From Vibrio methylphosphonaticus (GTDB lineage: Bacteria; Pseudomonadota; Gammaproteobacteria; Enterobacterales; Vibrionaceae), in NCBI RefSeq assembly GCF_023634655.1, contig NZ_JAMKMS010000002.1:1-64000 (forward strand): a stretch of DNA of 64,000 nucleotides, read 5' to 3'. Made by a program: the position numbers and the translations under genes. A model generated the notes under the pieces. It was given only the letters and a program-made list of their open reading frames with translations, searched no databases and had not been told where the DNA came from. Positions 1-9,926 of this stretch are shown here, in pieces. Numbering within the stretch: position 1 is the first letter of the stretch; each line of letters opens with the position of its first letter.

Positions 1-60
1 GTTTAGAATAAGTACCTTTATGCATTAAAGATTTGTACAAACATTATCTACGAGTAGTAG

Positions 61-84
61 AGGCTTAGAGAATCACCTAAGCCT
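61..84 (-). terminator. weak hairpin after the guanidine operon
   Basis: An 8-bp perfect stem (AGGCTTAG / CTAAGCCT) with an 8-nt loop lies just past the stop of the last operon gene. There is no T-run on the minus strand after it, so it may only be a 3' end-stabilising hairpin. Nothing else is recognisable in bases 1-106. Confidence 0.35.
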
Positions 85-106
85 ACTCATTGGGTGAAAA
101 GTATAA

Positions 107-1918
107 TTATGATTGCGTGAGGAAATGTCTCCAACCTCCCGTCTCTGTAATATCGGTTGCCTCTTCAATACCAATACCTTCGCAAATAAAACCTTTCACC
201 CACTTGCCAGACGCCAGTTCAACGCTGCCTAGGCCGAGAGGGTGTGGTATTTGCTCTAACAACGCACCCAGGTGCTTTTTAGGAATACGCCACACCTCTA
301 CGTCAATTCGCTCACCTTGTACTTGGTTTCGTACGAGTCCAGGCCTAAGTGGCGGGCCACCCGCTAAACAATATAGAGAATAGCGGTCAGCGGTGGTGGT
401 CCGGCGCTTAAAGTTTGCACCTAGTTCAATGAGTTGGTGGTTCAATGGCAAACCGTTCATATGTGCTCCGCACACCAATAGGTCCATACACTCTGCACTC
501 TCAAGCTCAACTTGAGTCGCTCCTAGCGGCAAGCCCATCACCGTCTGCCATTCAGACGCAAGCGAAATAAGCGCTTCGTCTTGGAATGCTTGGGCAAACA
601 AAGTGACCCCAAATGGAAGCCCCGAGCCAGTAAACCCAGACGGCATCGCAATCGCACTATAATCGAGTAGGTTCATAAAATTTGTGTAATAGCCGAGGTT
701 GGAATTTAAAGCGATGGGATCGGAGTTCACATCATCTTTGGTGTAGATCGTACCTGCAGTTGGGGTTAATACCACATCAACACTGTCCATCAATTGATCA
801 CATTGCACCTTGAACGCTTGAAGTTGATAGATTGCTTTAAACGTATCGGCTGCAGAGAGGTTTTTCGCCCCACCGACGATCGTTTGAATCACCTCTAGGC
901 ATTGTTCTTTGTTACCATCAAAGAACGCATCTATCCCTGCATACCGCTCTGCGACCCAAGGGCCTTGGTAAAGCAAGTTTGCTGCCTGAATAAAAGGCGC
1001 TAAATCAAACGGAATCACCTTGCCACCGAGTGACTCAATACGTGACACCGCCTGAGCATAGAGCGTGCGATACTCTTGATTACCAAAAAACTCTAGCTGA
1101 TCGTCAGCTGGAATCCCAACACGCAGACCAGAGAATTGTGTGCACTCTTCCCGCCCTTTCTCAACGGCTTCACGCGCAAAGCAATCTGTCCCATCATAAC
1201 TTGCTCCCACTTGGTAAAGCGTAGTCAAGTCTTGCGCACTTTTAGCAAAGAAAGTCACGCAATCTAACGTTCGGCAAGCGGGTACAACACCGCTACAACT
1301 AAGTAAGCCTTTTGTTGGTTTCAAACCATAGAGATTATTAAACGCTGCAGGTACACGTCCTGACCCTGCCGTGTCGGTGCCTAACGCAAAATAAACCTGA
1401 TTAGAAGCAACCGAGACAGCACTGCCAGAGCTTGAGCCGCCAGAAATATAATCTGAATTAAAGCTGTTGCTTACTGCTCCCCAAGGGCTGCGAGTGCCAA
1501 CCAAACCAGTGGCAAATTGATCAAGGCTTGTTTTGCCCAATGGCACTGCACCGGCGCTGATCAGTTGCTGTACGACATACGCCGATTCTGATGGTTGATA
1601 GCGATACGCTTCACAACCAGCCGTGGTGTCTAGCCCTTCGAGATCGATATTGTCTTTTATCGCAAAGGGCACACCATATAATGGCAATGACTCTCGATCT
1701 TGAGTCGCTAAATGGCTTAAATACGCTTCAAGCTGCTGGTCTGAGATGACCGAAATCCATGCATTCGAGTTGTCTGCCCTTACCGCATTCAGCTTGGTGC
1801 GCAAAAACTCTGCGACATGAATCTTCCCGCTACGGTAAGCGCCGAGTAAGCCATCAATGGTTAACAGTGCCGCTTGTTCTAACGATGTCTCTGAGCATGG
1901 TGTCTTTAAATCTGTCAT
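107..1918 (-). CDS. atzF: allophanate hydrolase (amidase-signature family)
   Basis: Hydrolyses allophanate to ammonia and CO2, the last step of biotin-dependent urea or guanidine breakdown in the cytoplasm. At 603 aa it has the family's usual length. The amidase-signature Ser-cisSer-Lys machinery is visible: Lys88 in AIKDNI, a Gly/Ser-rich loop at 160-166 (GGSSSGS) and the nucleophile Ser186 in GTDTAGSGR. The C-terminal 130 residues match the gamma-glutamylcyclotransferase-like domain of allophanate hydrolases (LLVCGAHMNG... LAGGPPLRPGLVR). The start has a good ribosome site (aaagga) 8 bases upstream. It is the last gene of the operon, 31 bases after the carboxylase. Confidence 0.93.
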   Translation of the reverse strand: MTDLKTPCSETSLEQAALLTIDGLLGAYRSGKIHVAEFLRTKLNAVRADNSNAWISVISDQQLEAYLSHLATQDRESLPLYGVPFAIKDNIDLEGLDTTAGCEAYRYQPSESAYVVQQLISAGAVPLGKTSLDQFATGLVGTRSPWGAVSNSFNSDYISGGSSSGSAVSVASNQVYFALGTDTAGSGRVPAAFNNLYGLKPTKGLLSCSGVVPACRTLDCVTFFAKSAQDLTTLYQVGASYDGTDCFAREAVEKGREECTQFSGLRVGIPADDQLEFFGNQEYRTLYAQAVSRIESLGGKVIPFDLAPFIQAANLLYQGPWVAERYAGIDAFFDGNKEQCLEVIQTIVGGAKNLSAADTFKAIYQLQAFKVQCDQLMDSVDVVLTPTAGTIYTKDDVNSDPIALNSNLGYYTNFMNLLDYSAIAMPSGFTGSGLPFGVTLFAQAFQDEALISLASEWQTVMGLPLGATQVELESAECMDLLVCGAHMNGLPLNHQLIELGANFKRRTTTADRYSLYCLAGGPPLRPGLVRNQVQGERIDVEVWRIPKKHLGALLEQIPHPLGLGSVELASGKWVKGFICEGIGIEEATDITETGGWRHFLTQS

Positions 1919-1949
1919 GTTTCTTATTCCTTTAAAATGATTAAGTGGC

Positions 1950-4900
1950 TCAAGTATTCACTACAAGAAGTGGCTCGCCGGCATGCACTTGAGCACCTGC
2001 GTCATGGCAAATCGAGTCCACGATCCCTGCGACACTGGCCGTGACTTCCAATTCCATCTTCATCGCTTCCAAAATCATCACCACATCGTTTTCTTTAACG
2101 TGCTGCCCCGGTTCAACCAGAACTTGCCAAATGTTAGCCGCCACATGGCTTTCAATCGCTTCTTGTCCTTCTTCTAGCTCAGTTTGAACTAAAGATTGCT
2201 CGATCTCAGTCGCGACAAAGTTGGCTTGCCCTGATGCTTCCCAGCGTTGACGCTCCTCTTCAAATGCTTTCTGTTGGCGTGTTTTACACAATTTAATTTC
2301 GTCTGCATGCTCTTCAAGCAGTGACTGATAAGTCGCCAAAGAAAACTCGGTCTCTTCAATTTTCACAGGGTAATGACCCAATGGATGCTGCTCTCTAATA
2401 TCAAGCAACTCTTCAGCGCTCACTTCATAAAACTTTATTTGATCGAAAAAACGTAACAACCACGGGTTAGAAAACGCCTCGGTTTGGCGATAGCGATTCC
2501 ACATTTGTAAGGTTCTACCAACAAACTGATAGCCACCAGGGCCTTCCATGCCATACACGCACATATACGCTCCACCAATGCCAACGGCATTTTCCGGTGT
2601 CCATGTTCGCGCTGGATTGTATTTCGTTGTGACCAAGCGATGTCTAGGGTCCATTGGCGTCGCAACCGGCGCACCAAGGTAGACATCGCCTAGCCCCATC
2701 ACGAGGTAGCTAGCATCAAAGACAATCTTCTTCACATCATCAATAGAATCTAAGCCATTAATTCGACGAATGAACTCGATGTTGTCTGGGCACCATGGGG
2801 CATCTTTTCGAACCACTTCATCATATTTTCGTATTGCTAAACGTGTCGCCTCGTCATCCCAAGAGAGAGGTAAATGGACGACGCGAGCCGGAACAATGAG
2901 TTCGTCGATGTTGTCCAGCTCCGCTTCAATGGCTTCGAGTTCAATGAGTAGCTGATCGCGGGATAGAACAAGGTTATCGTAGTGAATTTGTAGTGAGCGA
3001 ATACCTGGGGTGAGCTCTTCAACCCCCACTAACGCCTGTTGTTGTAGCTTAATCATCAAGGCATGCACACGGAAACGAAGACGAATATCTAACACCTGCG
3101 GACCATATTCGACTAACAAATAATCTTCACCACTTGGACGGTAAACCACTTGCTCACCATATCGCTGCGCAGGAATGGTTTTGATGATCGGTGACGACAA
3201 TTCAGAGCTAGGAATAGCAACTTCATCAATCATACCCGTCTGTATTTGAGTCAACTGCGCCCGCTCCGCAATCTCTGCATCTTCAACGGCTACCGGAGTG
3301 AAACGAATTTTATCTCCTGCTTTGAGCTGGCCCACCTTCCACAAATCCGCTTTGATGATCGTCGCAGGACAAACAAAGCCACCCAAGCTTGGACCGTCTG
3401 GCCCTAAAATAACCGGCATATCACCAGTGAAATCAATAGTACCCACAGCGTAGGCGTTGTCGTGAATATTGGATGGGTGTAAACCTGCTTCTCCGCCATC
3501 AGTTCTTGCCCAGTTCGGCTTAGGTCCTATTAAACGAACCCCAGTTCGGCTAGAGTTAAAATGCACCTTCCACTCGGCATCAAAGAAGGTATCTATATCT
3601 TGTTGAGTAAAGAAATCGGGCGCACCATGGGGACCATAAATTACGCGGATCTCCCACTCACCATTGAAAGCAGGCTGCTTGATTGAGGGGATTTGAGGTA
3701 CCGCTGACGGAGTTGCTTGGTTAATGTGCAACACATCGCCCGCGACCAAAGCACGACCAGCATGGCCACCAAACTGACCAAGGGTAAAGGTTGAACGGCT
3801 GCCGAGATATTCAGGGCAATCAATGCCGCCTTGAAGCGCCAGATAAGTACGAGCGCCATCCAGCACTTTACCTAGCTTTAATGTTTGTCCCGGCTCAACA
3901 CACAACCGAGTATTCATCGAAACAGGCTCACCATCCAGTGATGCTTGTATGCTTGCCCCTGTTAGTGCAACCGACGTGGCTTGATTAAACTTCAATGTTG
4001 GCCCCGACACTATCACTTCCAGCCCTGCGCACGACTCATGATTACCAAGCAGTGCATTAGCTAAACGGAAACTTAAACTATCCATTGCGCCAGAAGGTGG
4101 CACACCAATATCCCAGTAGCCCGTGCGTGCAGGGTAGTCTTGAATAGTGGTTTGAGTACCGCCACTCAATACATCAAACGTGTTCGGTTTAAACTCAAAC
4201 GCATTCAGTGATTGCGTCAGCACTTCCCCCTTTTTTACCAAATCACTGCTTAGTAGCTGACTCAAATACGCTTGGTTGTGCTCGATGCCATAAATAGCAC
4301 TATTGTCTAACCCCTGCTTTAGCTCGGTAAGTGCAGTTTCTCGATCCTTAGCGTGAACAATCATTTTCGCCAGCATAGGGTCAAAAAATGGCGAGACTTC
4401 AATCCCTGCTTCTATCCAATGCTCGATTCGCAGATTATCTTGTTGAGCCCATTCAACTTGACTTAAAAGACCAGCACACGGCTGAAAGTTTTTATTCGCA
4501 TCTTCCGCGTACAGGCGAGCCTGGATAGCATGACCGGTTGATTTAAGATCGGTGTCTAAACTTGCTAAGTCTAACTGCCCTGCGCCTTGGCGAATCATCC
4601 ACTCAACCAAATCCACACCAAAGACCTCTTCAGTCACACCGTGCTCAACCTGTAAACGTGTATTCACCTCTAGGAAATAAAAAGCTTGGCTTTGTTGGTC
4701 AAGGACAAATTCAATCGTGCCTGCATTTCGATACTTCACTTCGCTTGCTAACCGAATCGCGGTATTTTGTAACTCTGCTCGTATCTCATCGCTGAGATTC
4801 GGTGCGGGCGTTTCTTCAATCACTTTCTGGTTTCGACGCTGTGCGGAACAATCACGCTCTCCAAGTGCCACCACCTGGCCTTGTCCGTCACCAAAAATCT

Positions 4901-5531
4901 GCACTTCAATATGACGCGCTTGCTGAATGAACTTCTCAAGGAAAACGCCACTGTTACTAAAGTTGTTCTCGCTAAGTCGCTTTACACTATCAAACGCTTG
5001 CTCGAGTTCATCGCTCGTGAAGCAGCACTGCATGCCGATACCACCGCCACCCGCGGTACTCTTCAGCATGACTGGGTAACCAATACTCTCCGCTTCGGTG
5101 AGTGCTTGTTGCTTATTTTTGAGTAAATCGGTTCCCGGTAACAGGGGCACATTGGCTTGAGTCGCGATATTTCTTGCCGAGTGTTTGAGGCCAAACGAAC
5201 GCATTTGTTGTGCGGTTGGTCCTAAAAAAACCAAACCTTCTTGTTCGCAGCGTTCGACGAATTCAGGGTTCTCACTGAGGAAACCATAACCGGGATGAAT
5301 CGCCTGTGCACCAGACTGTTTTGCAGCTGAGATAATCTTATCTTGATCGAGGTATGTCTCCGATGCGCCACCTTTTCCAAGAGAAAAAGCGACGTCGGCA
5401 TCGACGACATGTAAACTTTGAGAGTCAGCGTCACTGTAAACAGCCACACTTTCGATACTAAGTTGTTTTAATGTACGGATAACGCGACAAGCAATCGCAC
5501 CACGGTTAGCAATCAACACCTTACTAAACAT
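1950..5531 (-). CDS. biotin-dependent guanidine carboxylase (annotated as urea carboxylase in older schemes)
   Basis: ATP-, bicarbonate- and biotin-dependent carboxylase of about 1193 aa. Order of domains: biotin carboxylase with ATP-grasp loop (GGGGIGMQ) in residues 1-450; carboxyltransferase half of the KipA/AHS2 type from about 460 (FDVLSGGTQTTIQDYP, PPSGAMD); AHS1/KipI-type half from about 800; biotinyl domain at the end with the EAMKME biotin-lysine motif. The start is set at the ATG encoding MFSKVLIANRG, which begins the biotin carboxylase fold and follows GGGACGA; an upstream in-frame ATG (5579) would add 16 unlikely residues. The riboswitch ahead of the operon and the two DUF1989 genes next door point to guanidine rather than urea as the substrate. 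That is inference from context; the family alone cannot decide. Confidence 0.88.
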   Translation of the reverse strand: MFSKVLIANRGAIACRVIRTLKQLSIESVAVYSDADSQSLHVVDADVAFSLGKGGASETYLDQDKIISAAKQSGAQAIHPGYGFLSENPEFVERCEQEGLVFLGPTAQQMRSFGLKHSARNIATQANVPLLPGTDLLKNKQQALTEAESIGYPVMLKSTAGGGGIGMQCCFTSDELEQAFDSVKRLSENNFSNSGVFLEKFIQQARHIEVQIFGDGQGQVVALGERDCSAQRRNQKVIEETPAPNLSDEIRAELQNTAIRLASEVKYRNAGTIEFVLDQQSQAFYFLEVNTRLQVEHGVTEEVFGVDLVEWMIRQGAGQLDLASLDTDLKSTGHAIQARLYAEDANKNFQPCAGLLSQVEWAQQDNLRIEHWIEAGIEVSPFFDPMLAKMIVHAKDRETALTELKQGLDNSAIYGIEHNQAYLSQLLSSDLVKKGEVLTQSLNAFEFKPNTFDVLSGGTQTTIQDYPARTGYWDIGVPPSGAMDSLSFRLANALLGNHESCAGLEVIVSGPTLKFNQATSVALTGASIQASLDGEPVSMNTRLCVEPGQTLKLGKVLDGARTYLALQGGIDCPEYLGSRSTFTLGQFGGHAGRALVAGDVLHINQATPSAVPQIPSIKQPAFNGEWEIRVIYGPHGAPDFFTQQDIDTFFDAEWKVHFNSSRTGVRLIGPKPNWARTDGGEAGLHPSNIHDNAYAVGTIDFTGDMPVILGPDGPSLGGFVCPATIIKADLWKVGQLKAGDKIRFTPVAVEDAEIAERAQLTQIQTGMIDEVAIPSSELSSPIIKTIPAQRYGEQVVYRPSGEDYLLVEYGPQVLDIRLRFRVHALMIKLQQQALVGVEELTPGIRSLQIHYDNLVLSRDQLLIELEAIEAELDNIDELIVPARVVHLPLSWDDEATRLAIRKYDEVVRKDAPWCPDNIEFIRRINGLDSIDDVKKIVFDASYLVMGLGDVYLGAPVATPMDPRHRLVTTKYNPARTWTPENAVGIGGAYMCVYGMEGPGGYQFVGRTLQMWNRYRQTEAFSNPWLLRFFDQIKFYEVSAEELLDIREQHPLGHYPVKIEETEFSLATYQSLLEEHADEIKLCKTRQQKAFEEERQRWEASGQANFVATEIEQSLVQTELEEGQEAIESHVAANIWQVLVEPGQHVKENDVVMILEAMKMELEVTASVAGIVDSICHDAGAQVHAGEPLLVVNT

Positions 5532-5622
5532 AATTTCGTCCCTAATCCGGGTCGTCCCGGAGATATAAAGAGCATCCAATAGGGTCGTCCCTTACTCTAT
5601 CTTTACTACGAATACCCCTACT

Positions 5623-6261
5623 TTATTTCCAGACAAGCATCTCGACAGGGGTTGGGTTGTAGGCGTTACACGGATTATTCAATTGCGGGCAATTAGACAT
5701 CAAAACAATAGTGTCCATATGTGCTTTTAGCTCAACGTACTTTCCTACTCCGCTGATGCCGTCGGCAAAAGTGAGCCCTCCTTCCGCGGTCACTGGCACA
5801 TTCATGAAGAAGTTGATGTTGTGCGTAATATCTCGCTTAGACAGGCCGAAATGTTCATTCTCAGCCACGGCCAGTAGCCAGCTGTCACGACAAGCGTGCA
5901 TGCACTTTTTCTCGTTAGCGTAACGCACCGTGTTACTTTCTGTGGCACATGCGCCGCCAAGAGTATCGTGTCTGCCACAGGTATCAGCGACAATCTCAAG
6001 CATCACGTTACCTTGATCAGACAAAATTTTAGTGCCTGTCGTAAGATAAACATTGCCCTGCTCGCGAATCGTGTCAATGGCGCTGTAACGCTCTGAAGGA
6101 TCATCAGCGTTGTAAAACAGGGTATCGGCGGCCTGGTTACCCTCTAGATCGAGAATCCGTACCGTCTGTCCTTTTTTTATCACTTTCATGTAGTAATCCC
6201 CGGCAGGGACAACATCACGATACAACGCATCACTTGGCTCTAATTGGCTTTCTACTATCAT
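5623..6261 (-). CDS. DUF1989 carboxyguanidine deiminase subunit (urea amidolyase-associated protein UAAP2 type)
   Basis: Protein of 212 aa of the DUF1989 family. These proteins were long called urea carboxylase-associated proteins. As a pair (CgdA/CgdB) they have been described as the deiminase that converts carboxyguanidine to allophanate. Family features seen: [26 protein letters not shown] near residues 40-65, a Cys/His-rich stretch ([15 protein letters not shown]) and a second one ([11 protein letters not shown]). The start at 6261 (MIVESQLE) has aaggaac 8 bases upstream; a longer in-frame start at 6282 would overlap the preceding gene. It sits between its partner subunit and the carboxylase, which fits sequential reactions. 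Which of CgdA or CgdB it is cannot be said from sequence here. Confidence 0.85.
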   Translation of the reverse strand: MIVESQLEPSDALYRDVVPAGDYYMKVIKKGQTVRILDLEGNQAADTLFYNADDPSERYSAIDTIREQGNVYLTTGTKILSDQGNVMLEIVADTCGRHDTLGGACATESNTVRYANEKKCMHACRDSWLLAVAENEHFGLSKRDITHNINFFMNVPVTAEGGLTFADGISGVGKYVELKAHMDTIVLMSNCPQLNNPCNAYNPTPVEMLVWK

Positions 6262-6272
6262 GTTCAGTTCCT

Positions 6273-7037
6273 TTAACAACAATGAGTCACATGAGAGGGT
6301 TCCATTTGTTTTGGATCCGCGTTGACATAACGGCGATTATTCTCAAAACCTCGTTCATTCTCTTCCCGATGATTGAGGCAAGCATCACTTTCTCGCATCG
6401 GCTCGGACTCAAATACCGTCACCCCAACGGGCTTATAAGGATACGTTTCCGATGGGTTTAGAGGATGCGGGCAAGTCGTCATGACAACCAACGTCTCCAT
6501 CTCAAAACGAAGCTCAATACAGTCATCGGCGTTACTGTGCGTCCGGTCATAAGCTAAATTACCCTGCTCGTCTGTCGCCACCTTGCTAAATAGATTCAAG
6601 TTAGCGGCGAGATCGCGTTTCCCTAATCCGTACTTAGCTACCTCAACTAATAGCGCGTCATAGCCATTTTGCTTCCATTGATTTCGGTCTTGTTGGTAGT
6701 CTCGCTCTCCCCACTTGTTCGCAACCTTCTGTTTATTCGCGACGCCACATACTGTGTCAATCCAGCCCGTATCGTCGCGGACAATTGAGCAGAAGATACG
6801 TCCCATATCTGAATACAAGCAATTCCCAGTCGAGAGCTTAAAGGTATGTTGGCACTTCAAGGTATCAGGTGCGTTATAACGCTCCAGTAGGTTTGCGGGG
6901 TTATAGAACAACACACTCATATTTGCGCCGCCCTCAAGATCTTTAAACCTAACCGTTTTCCCTTTCGGTACCACCATCGACCAGTGCGCAGCACCTGGCA
7001 GAGTATCTGAAAAATTCACTTCCCGTTTTTCTAACAT
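6273..7037 (-). CDS. DUF1989 carboxyguanidine deiminase subunit (UAAP1 type)
   Basis: Protein of 254 aa, paralogous to the next gene and of the same DUF1989 family. It begins with [38 protein letters not shown], the standard UAAP1 opening, and has later conserved stretches ([34 protein letters not shown]). It probably forms the heteromeric carboxyguanidine deiminase with its neighbour and feeds allophanate to the hydrolase at the operon end. The ATG follows aagga by 7 bases. The last 30 residues (rich in charged residues and Asn) extend past the conserved core. Function is inferred from family and operon context. Confidence 0.85.
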   Translation of the reverse strand: MLEKREVNFSDTLPGAAHWSMVVPKGKTVRFKDLEGGANMSVLFYNPANLLERYNAPDTLKCQHTFKLSTGNCLYSDMGRIFCSIVRDDTGWIDTVCGVANKQKVANKWGERDYQQDRNQWKQNGYDALLVEVAKYGLGKRDLAANLNLFSKVATDEQGNLAYDRTHSNADDCIELRFEMETLVVMTTCPHPLNPSETYPYKPVGVTVFESEPMRESDACLNHREENERGFENNRRYVNADPKQMEPSHVTHCC

Positions 7038-7046
7038 GTTTATTCC

Positions 7047-7832
7047 TTACGCTATTTTCTGTAAAAGTACATCTGGCGGGGTTTGCTCCAATTGAGCAGT
7101 GGGAATATCAAAAGTGACCTGCGCGCCAAATCTCTCCGGGGCTTGCTCATCATGACGAACATGATCAAATACCCACAGACGATTCCCGAGATGAAACCCT
7201 TCACTGAGATCATGGGTGATCATAAATACAGTTAAGTTCTGTTTTTTCCATAACGACTTCACCAATACATGCATGTCTTTTCGAATGCCCGGATCCAATG
7301 CACCAAAGGGCTCATCGAGTAGCAGTATTCTTGGTTTCTTGATCAATGCTTGAGCAATAGAAAGACGCTGCCTCATCCCTCCAGACAGCTCATGGGGATA
7401 CTTATTTTGCGCAGGCAGTAGCCCTACTTGATCAAGCATCTCTAACGCTTGCTCTTTTGCTTGTCGCTTCTTTGGACCAAACAGACGCCCCAGAACGGTA
7501 CTGGCAACTCCGCTCGCCTCGAATTCAAATCCGAGCATAACGTTTTCCAGCGCCGTTAAATGAGGAAAGACCGAGTACTTTTGGAACACAATCCCTCGTT
7601 CAATTCCTGGTTCTTGGGAAAGAGGTTCACCATCAAGTAAAAGTTGACCTCTCGATGGTGTCTCTATTCCTAATAACATGTTGAGGAAGGATGTTTTTCC
7701 GCAACCAGAGGCGCCAACAATACTGACAAAATCCCCTTCGTTCACCGAAAGGTTCAAACGTTCTAATACAATGTTGTCACCGTACTCTTTCCACACCTGT
7801 TTGACTTGAATAATGGGTAACTTATCAGCCAT
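7047..7832 (-). CDS. ABC transporter ATPase, TauB/SsuB-like (guanidine import)
   Basis: Cytoplasmic ATPase of 261 aa that drives the importer with the next two genes. Walker A GASGCGKT (about 40-47), the Q-loop FQKYSVFPHL, signature LSGGMRQRLSIAQAL and Walker B ILLLDEPFGALD are all intact, followed by the H-loop (ITHDLSEG). The start overlaps the permease stop by 8 bases and has aaggag upstream, so the two are translationally coupled. The family transports nitrate, taurine, sulfonates and similar small solutes; guanidine as the solute is inferred from the riboswitch and the catabolic genes. Confidence 0.9.
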   Translation of the reverse strand: MADKLPIIQVKQVWKEYGDNIVLERLNLSVNEGDFVSIVGASGCGKTSFLNMLLGIETPSRGQLLLDGEPLSQEPGIERGIVFQKYSVFPHLTALENVMLGFEFEASGVASTVLGRLFGPKKRQAKEQALEMLDQVGLLPAQNKYPHELSGGMRQRLSIAQALIKKPRILLLDEPFGALDPGIRKDMHVLVKSLWKKQNLTVFMITHDLSEGFHLGNRLWVFDHVRHDEQAPERFGAQVTFDIPTAQLEQTPPDVLLQKIA

Positions 7833-8655
7833 TATTTTCTCCTTGAGACTGGTGATACCAAGGACTTAGCTTTTGCGATGCAATGCGCAATAGCCAATCC
7901 ATGCAGTACGCTAGAATGGTGATCCACAATACGTAGGGCAAAATCACATCCATGGACAGATAACGTCGAACGAGGAAGATTCGGTAGCCTAAACCTTCTG
8001 TAGCGACTATTGCTTCAGCTGCAATCAAAAACAGCCACGCGCTCCCTAAAGTAAGACGTACGGCTTCGATCAACTTAGGCACAATTTGTGGCAGAATAAC
8101 GCGAATAATGATCTGCCAACTGCTCGCCCCTAAGGTTTGCGCCTTGATAAGCTGCTCATCTGGTAAGCTTTGCACTCTTAGCTGAATGTCACGAATAATG
8201 ACAGGGCAAACGCCGATAACGATCAGCACCACTTTGGATACCTCACCGACACCAAACGAAATGAACAGGATAGGCAATATAGCCATTGGCGGGATAAGCG
8301 ACACCGCAGTAATCACCGGTGACAATGATGATCGAACCAATGGAATAATGCCCGTGACGATCCCGAGCGATAAGCCAATAAGTGCACTGATTCCAATCCC
8401 CCACCCAAGCCTGGTAAGACTTGCGAATGTGTCGTTCCACAGGAGGTAATCACCCGTACGTTTACTTGGCGTAAAAGCCATTCTGTCGATTGCATCGGCA
8501 AAACTGCTAAAAGCGGGCAATAGCTTATCTGCTGAGTTTGCTGCTAATCTCGCATCTGATGCTGTCACATAGACCGCGAGCAGAATGAGAAACGGCATGA
8601 CACCCAACATGACTCGCCCGAGCTTTGAAGGCTGACGATTTATTACTTTGGTCAT
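7825..8655 (-). CDS. ABC transporter permease, TauC/SsuC-like (guanidine import)
   Basis: Inner-membrane permease of 276 aa with about six hydrophobic segments; the first (VMLGVMPFLILLAVYVTA) starts near residue 15. The EAA loop that contacts the ATPase is present (DEQLIKAQTLGASSWQIIIRVILPQIVPKLIEA, about 165-197). It lies between the binding-protein gene and the ATPase gene in one minus-strand operon. The ATG is preceded by tggag. Substrate inferred from context. Confidence 0.9.
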   Translation of the reverse strand: MTKVINRQPSKLGRVMLGVMPFLILLAVYVTASDARLAANSADKLLPAFSSFADAIDRMAFTPSKRTGDYLLWNDTFASLTRLGWGIGISALIGLSLGIVTGIIPLVRSSLSPVITAVSLIPPMAILPILFISFGVGEVSKVVLIVIGVCPVIIRDIQLRVQSLPDEQLIKAQTLGASSWQIIIRVILPQIVPKLIEAVRLTLGSAWLFLIAAEAIVATEGLGYRIFLVRRYLSMDVILPYVLWITILAYCMDWLLRIASQKLSPWYHQSQGENNG

Positions 8656-8688
8656 AACGACTCCATTTACAATGACCGAATACGGTGG

Positions 8689-9762
8689 TTACAGTTTGTC
8701 GTCTGCTGCCATCTGCATGTATTCCGAAGTAAATCGAAGCTTAATATTACTTGGATCCCCATAAACACCCGCTGGGGTTTCGATGCCAATGAAACCCGCA
8801 TCTGGTGCGCCATCACCAAGTAGCCCATGCTCAAAGGAAAACTCACTTACCTTCTGCATCGTCGCAGCAAGTGTTGGGCTGCGAGTAAAGCTCACCGCAT
8901 CATCGGCAGAGTAAAACATATTCGTGGCCTTTAGCTGAGAGTTGTACCCATCAAGATCAGTACCGGATGCATGAGCCATATAAGATTTAGCGTCATCCCC
9001 TGCCGATTGTGATTGCATGATCGACATGATTTCGTACCATGCGCCCGTGAGAGCCTTACCTAGTGCGGGGTTTTCTTGAAGCGTATCGGTATTAACCACT
9101 AGCAGGTCAATGATTTCACCGGGGATATCAGAAGAGTTAAAAACAAAAGAGGTATCTGGCTGTGAAGTCACTTCACTCAGTAACGGATTCCAAGTGGCCA
9201 CCGAAGTCACATCACTGGAGCTAAACGCGGCCACAAGATCAGCGTCTGAGGTATTAACCACTCTCACATCGCGCTCACTCATACCGACACTCTCTAAAGC
9301 ACGAGCCATCAAGTAATGTGAAACACTTAGCTCCACTAAATTGATAGATTGCCCCTTGAGATCTTTTAACTCTTTATCGCCTTTAAGAACAATACCATCG
9401 TTACCATTTGAGAAATCACCAACAACAAGCGCAGTTGAGTCGATACCGCTTGCCGCTGGAATCGTTAGAGCGTCCATGTTAGTCATCACGGTTGCGTCAA
9501 ATTGGCCAGTGGTAAACTGATTAATAGATTCGATGTAATCGTTAACTTGTACCACATCAATCTCAATGCCGTACTTATCGGCCCATTTATCTAAGATTCC
9601 GGTATGGTCAGCATAATCCCATGGCATCCATCCGACATAGATAGACCATGCCAGAGTGAATTTCTGCTTTTCTTCGGCTAACGCCATTGGAGAAAAGGCT
9701 GAGGTGAGTAGAGTGGTACCGACAGCAGTCGCGAGTAGGTTTTTTTTGATTTGAGCTTTCAT
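8689..9762 (-). CDS. periplasmic substrate-binding protein of the guanidine ABC importer (SsuA/TauA-like)
   Basis: Protein of 357 aa beginning with a signal peptide (positive start KAQIKK, hydrophobic stretch, cleavage after ALA near residue 29). The mature part has the NMT1/SsuA-like two-lobe pattern: FTLAWSIYVGWMPWDYADHTGILDKW, later TTGQFDATVMTNMDA. The start is put at 9762 because the ATG there has ggaggag spaced 6 bases; an in-frame ATG at 9777 would lie on the Shine-Dalgarno itself. It is the first gene after the guanidine-I riboswitch, so it is probably the specificity component for guanidine. Ligand not provable from sequence. Confidence 0.88.
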   Translation of the reverse strand: MKAQIKKNLLATAVGTTLLTSAFSPMALAEEKQKFTLAWSIYVGWMPWDYADHTGILDKWADKYGIEIDVVQVNDYIESINQFTTGQFDATVMTNMDALTIPAASGIDSTALVVGDFSNGNDGIVLKGDKELKDLKGQSINLVELSVSHYLMARALESVGMSERDVRVVNTSDADLVAAFSSSDVTSVATWNPLLSEVTSQPDTSFVFNSSDIPGEIIDLLVVNTDTLQENPALGKALTGAWYEIMSIMQSQSAGDDAKSYMAHASGTDLDGYNSQLKATNMFYSADDAVSFTRSPTLAATMQKVSEFSFEHGLLGDGAPDAGFIGIETPAGVYGDPSNIKLRFTSEYMQMAADDKL

Positions 9763-9825
9763 TGGAATCTCCTCCATGAGTCACTAGATATCAACACAAG
9801 AGACATAACCAACTGGCTTGGTTTA

Positions 9826-9914
9826 TTCTCCCGGGCTTCTATCCCTCCGTGTGACCCCGTGCGAGGTTGACAACTCTCGACCCAGACACTGCTTTGGCAG
9901 CCGGAACCCTAGAT
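9826..9914 (-). promoter_or_regulatory. guanidine-I (ykkC) riboswitch aptamer
   Basis: Read on the minus strand, the leader contains the hallmark strings of the ykkC class in the right order: CTAGGGTTCCG at 9912-9902, a first hairpin, a GGTCGAGAG loop segment, then ACACGGAGGGATAGAAG and CCCGGGAGA ending near 9827. It lies about 65 bases before the binding-protein ATG and after a plausible promoter. Just downstream, AACCAA-gccag-TTGGTT (9807-9823) can form a small hairpin that may belong to the expression platform. This class binds guanidine and turns genes on. Confidence 0.9.
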
Positions 9915-9926
9915 GTCTATTGCCAA

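Noticed and set aside
9807..9823. Classical terminator as expression platform of the riboswitch
   Set aside because: The AACCAA/TTGGTT hairpin has no T-run after it on the minus strand, so the switching mechanism is left open.
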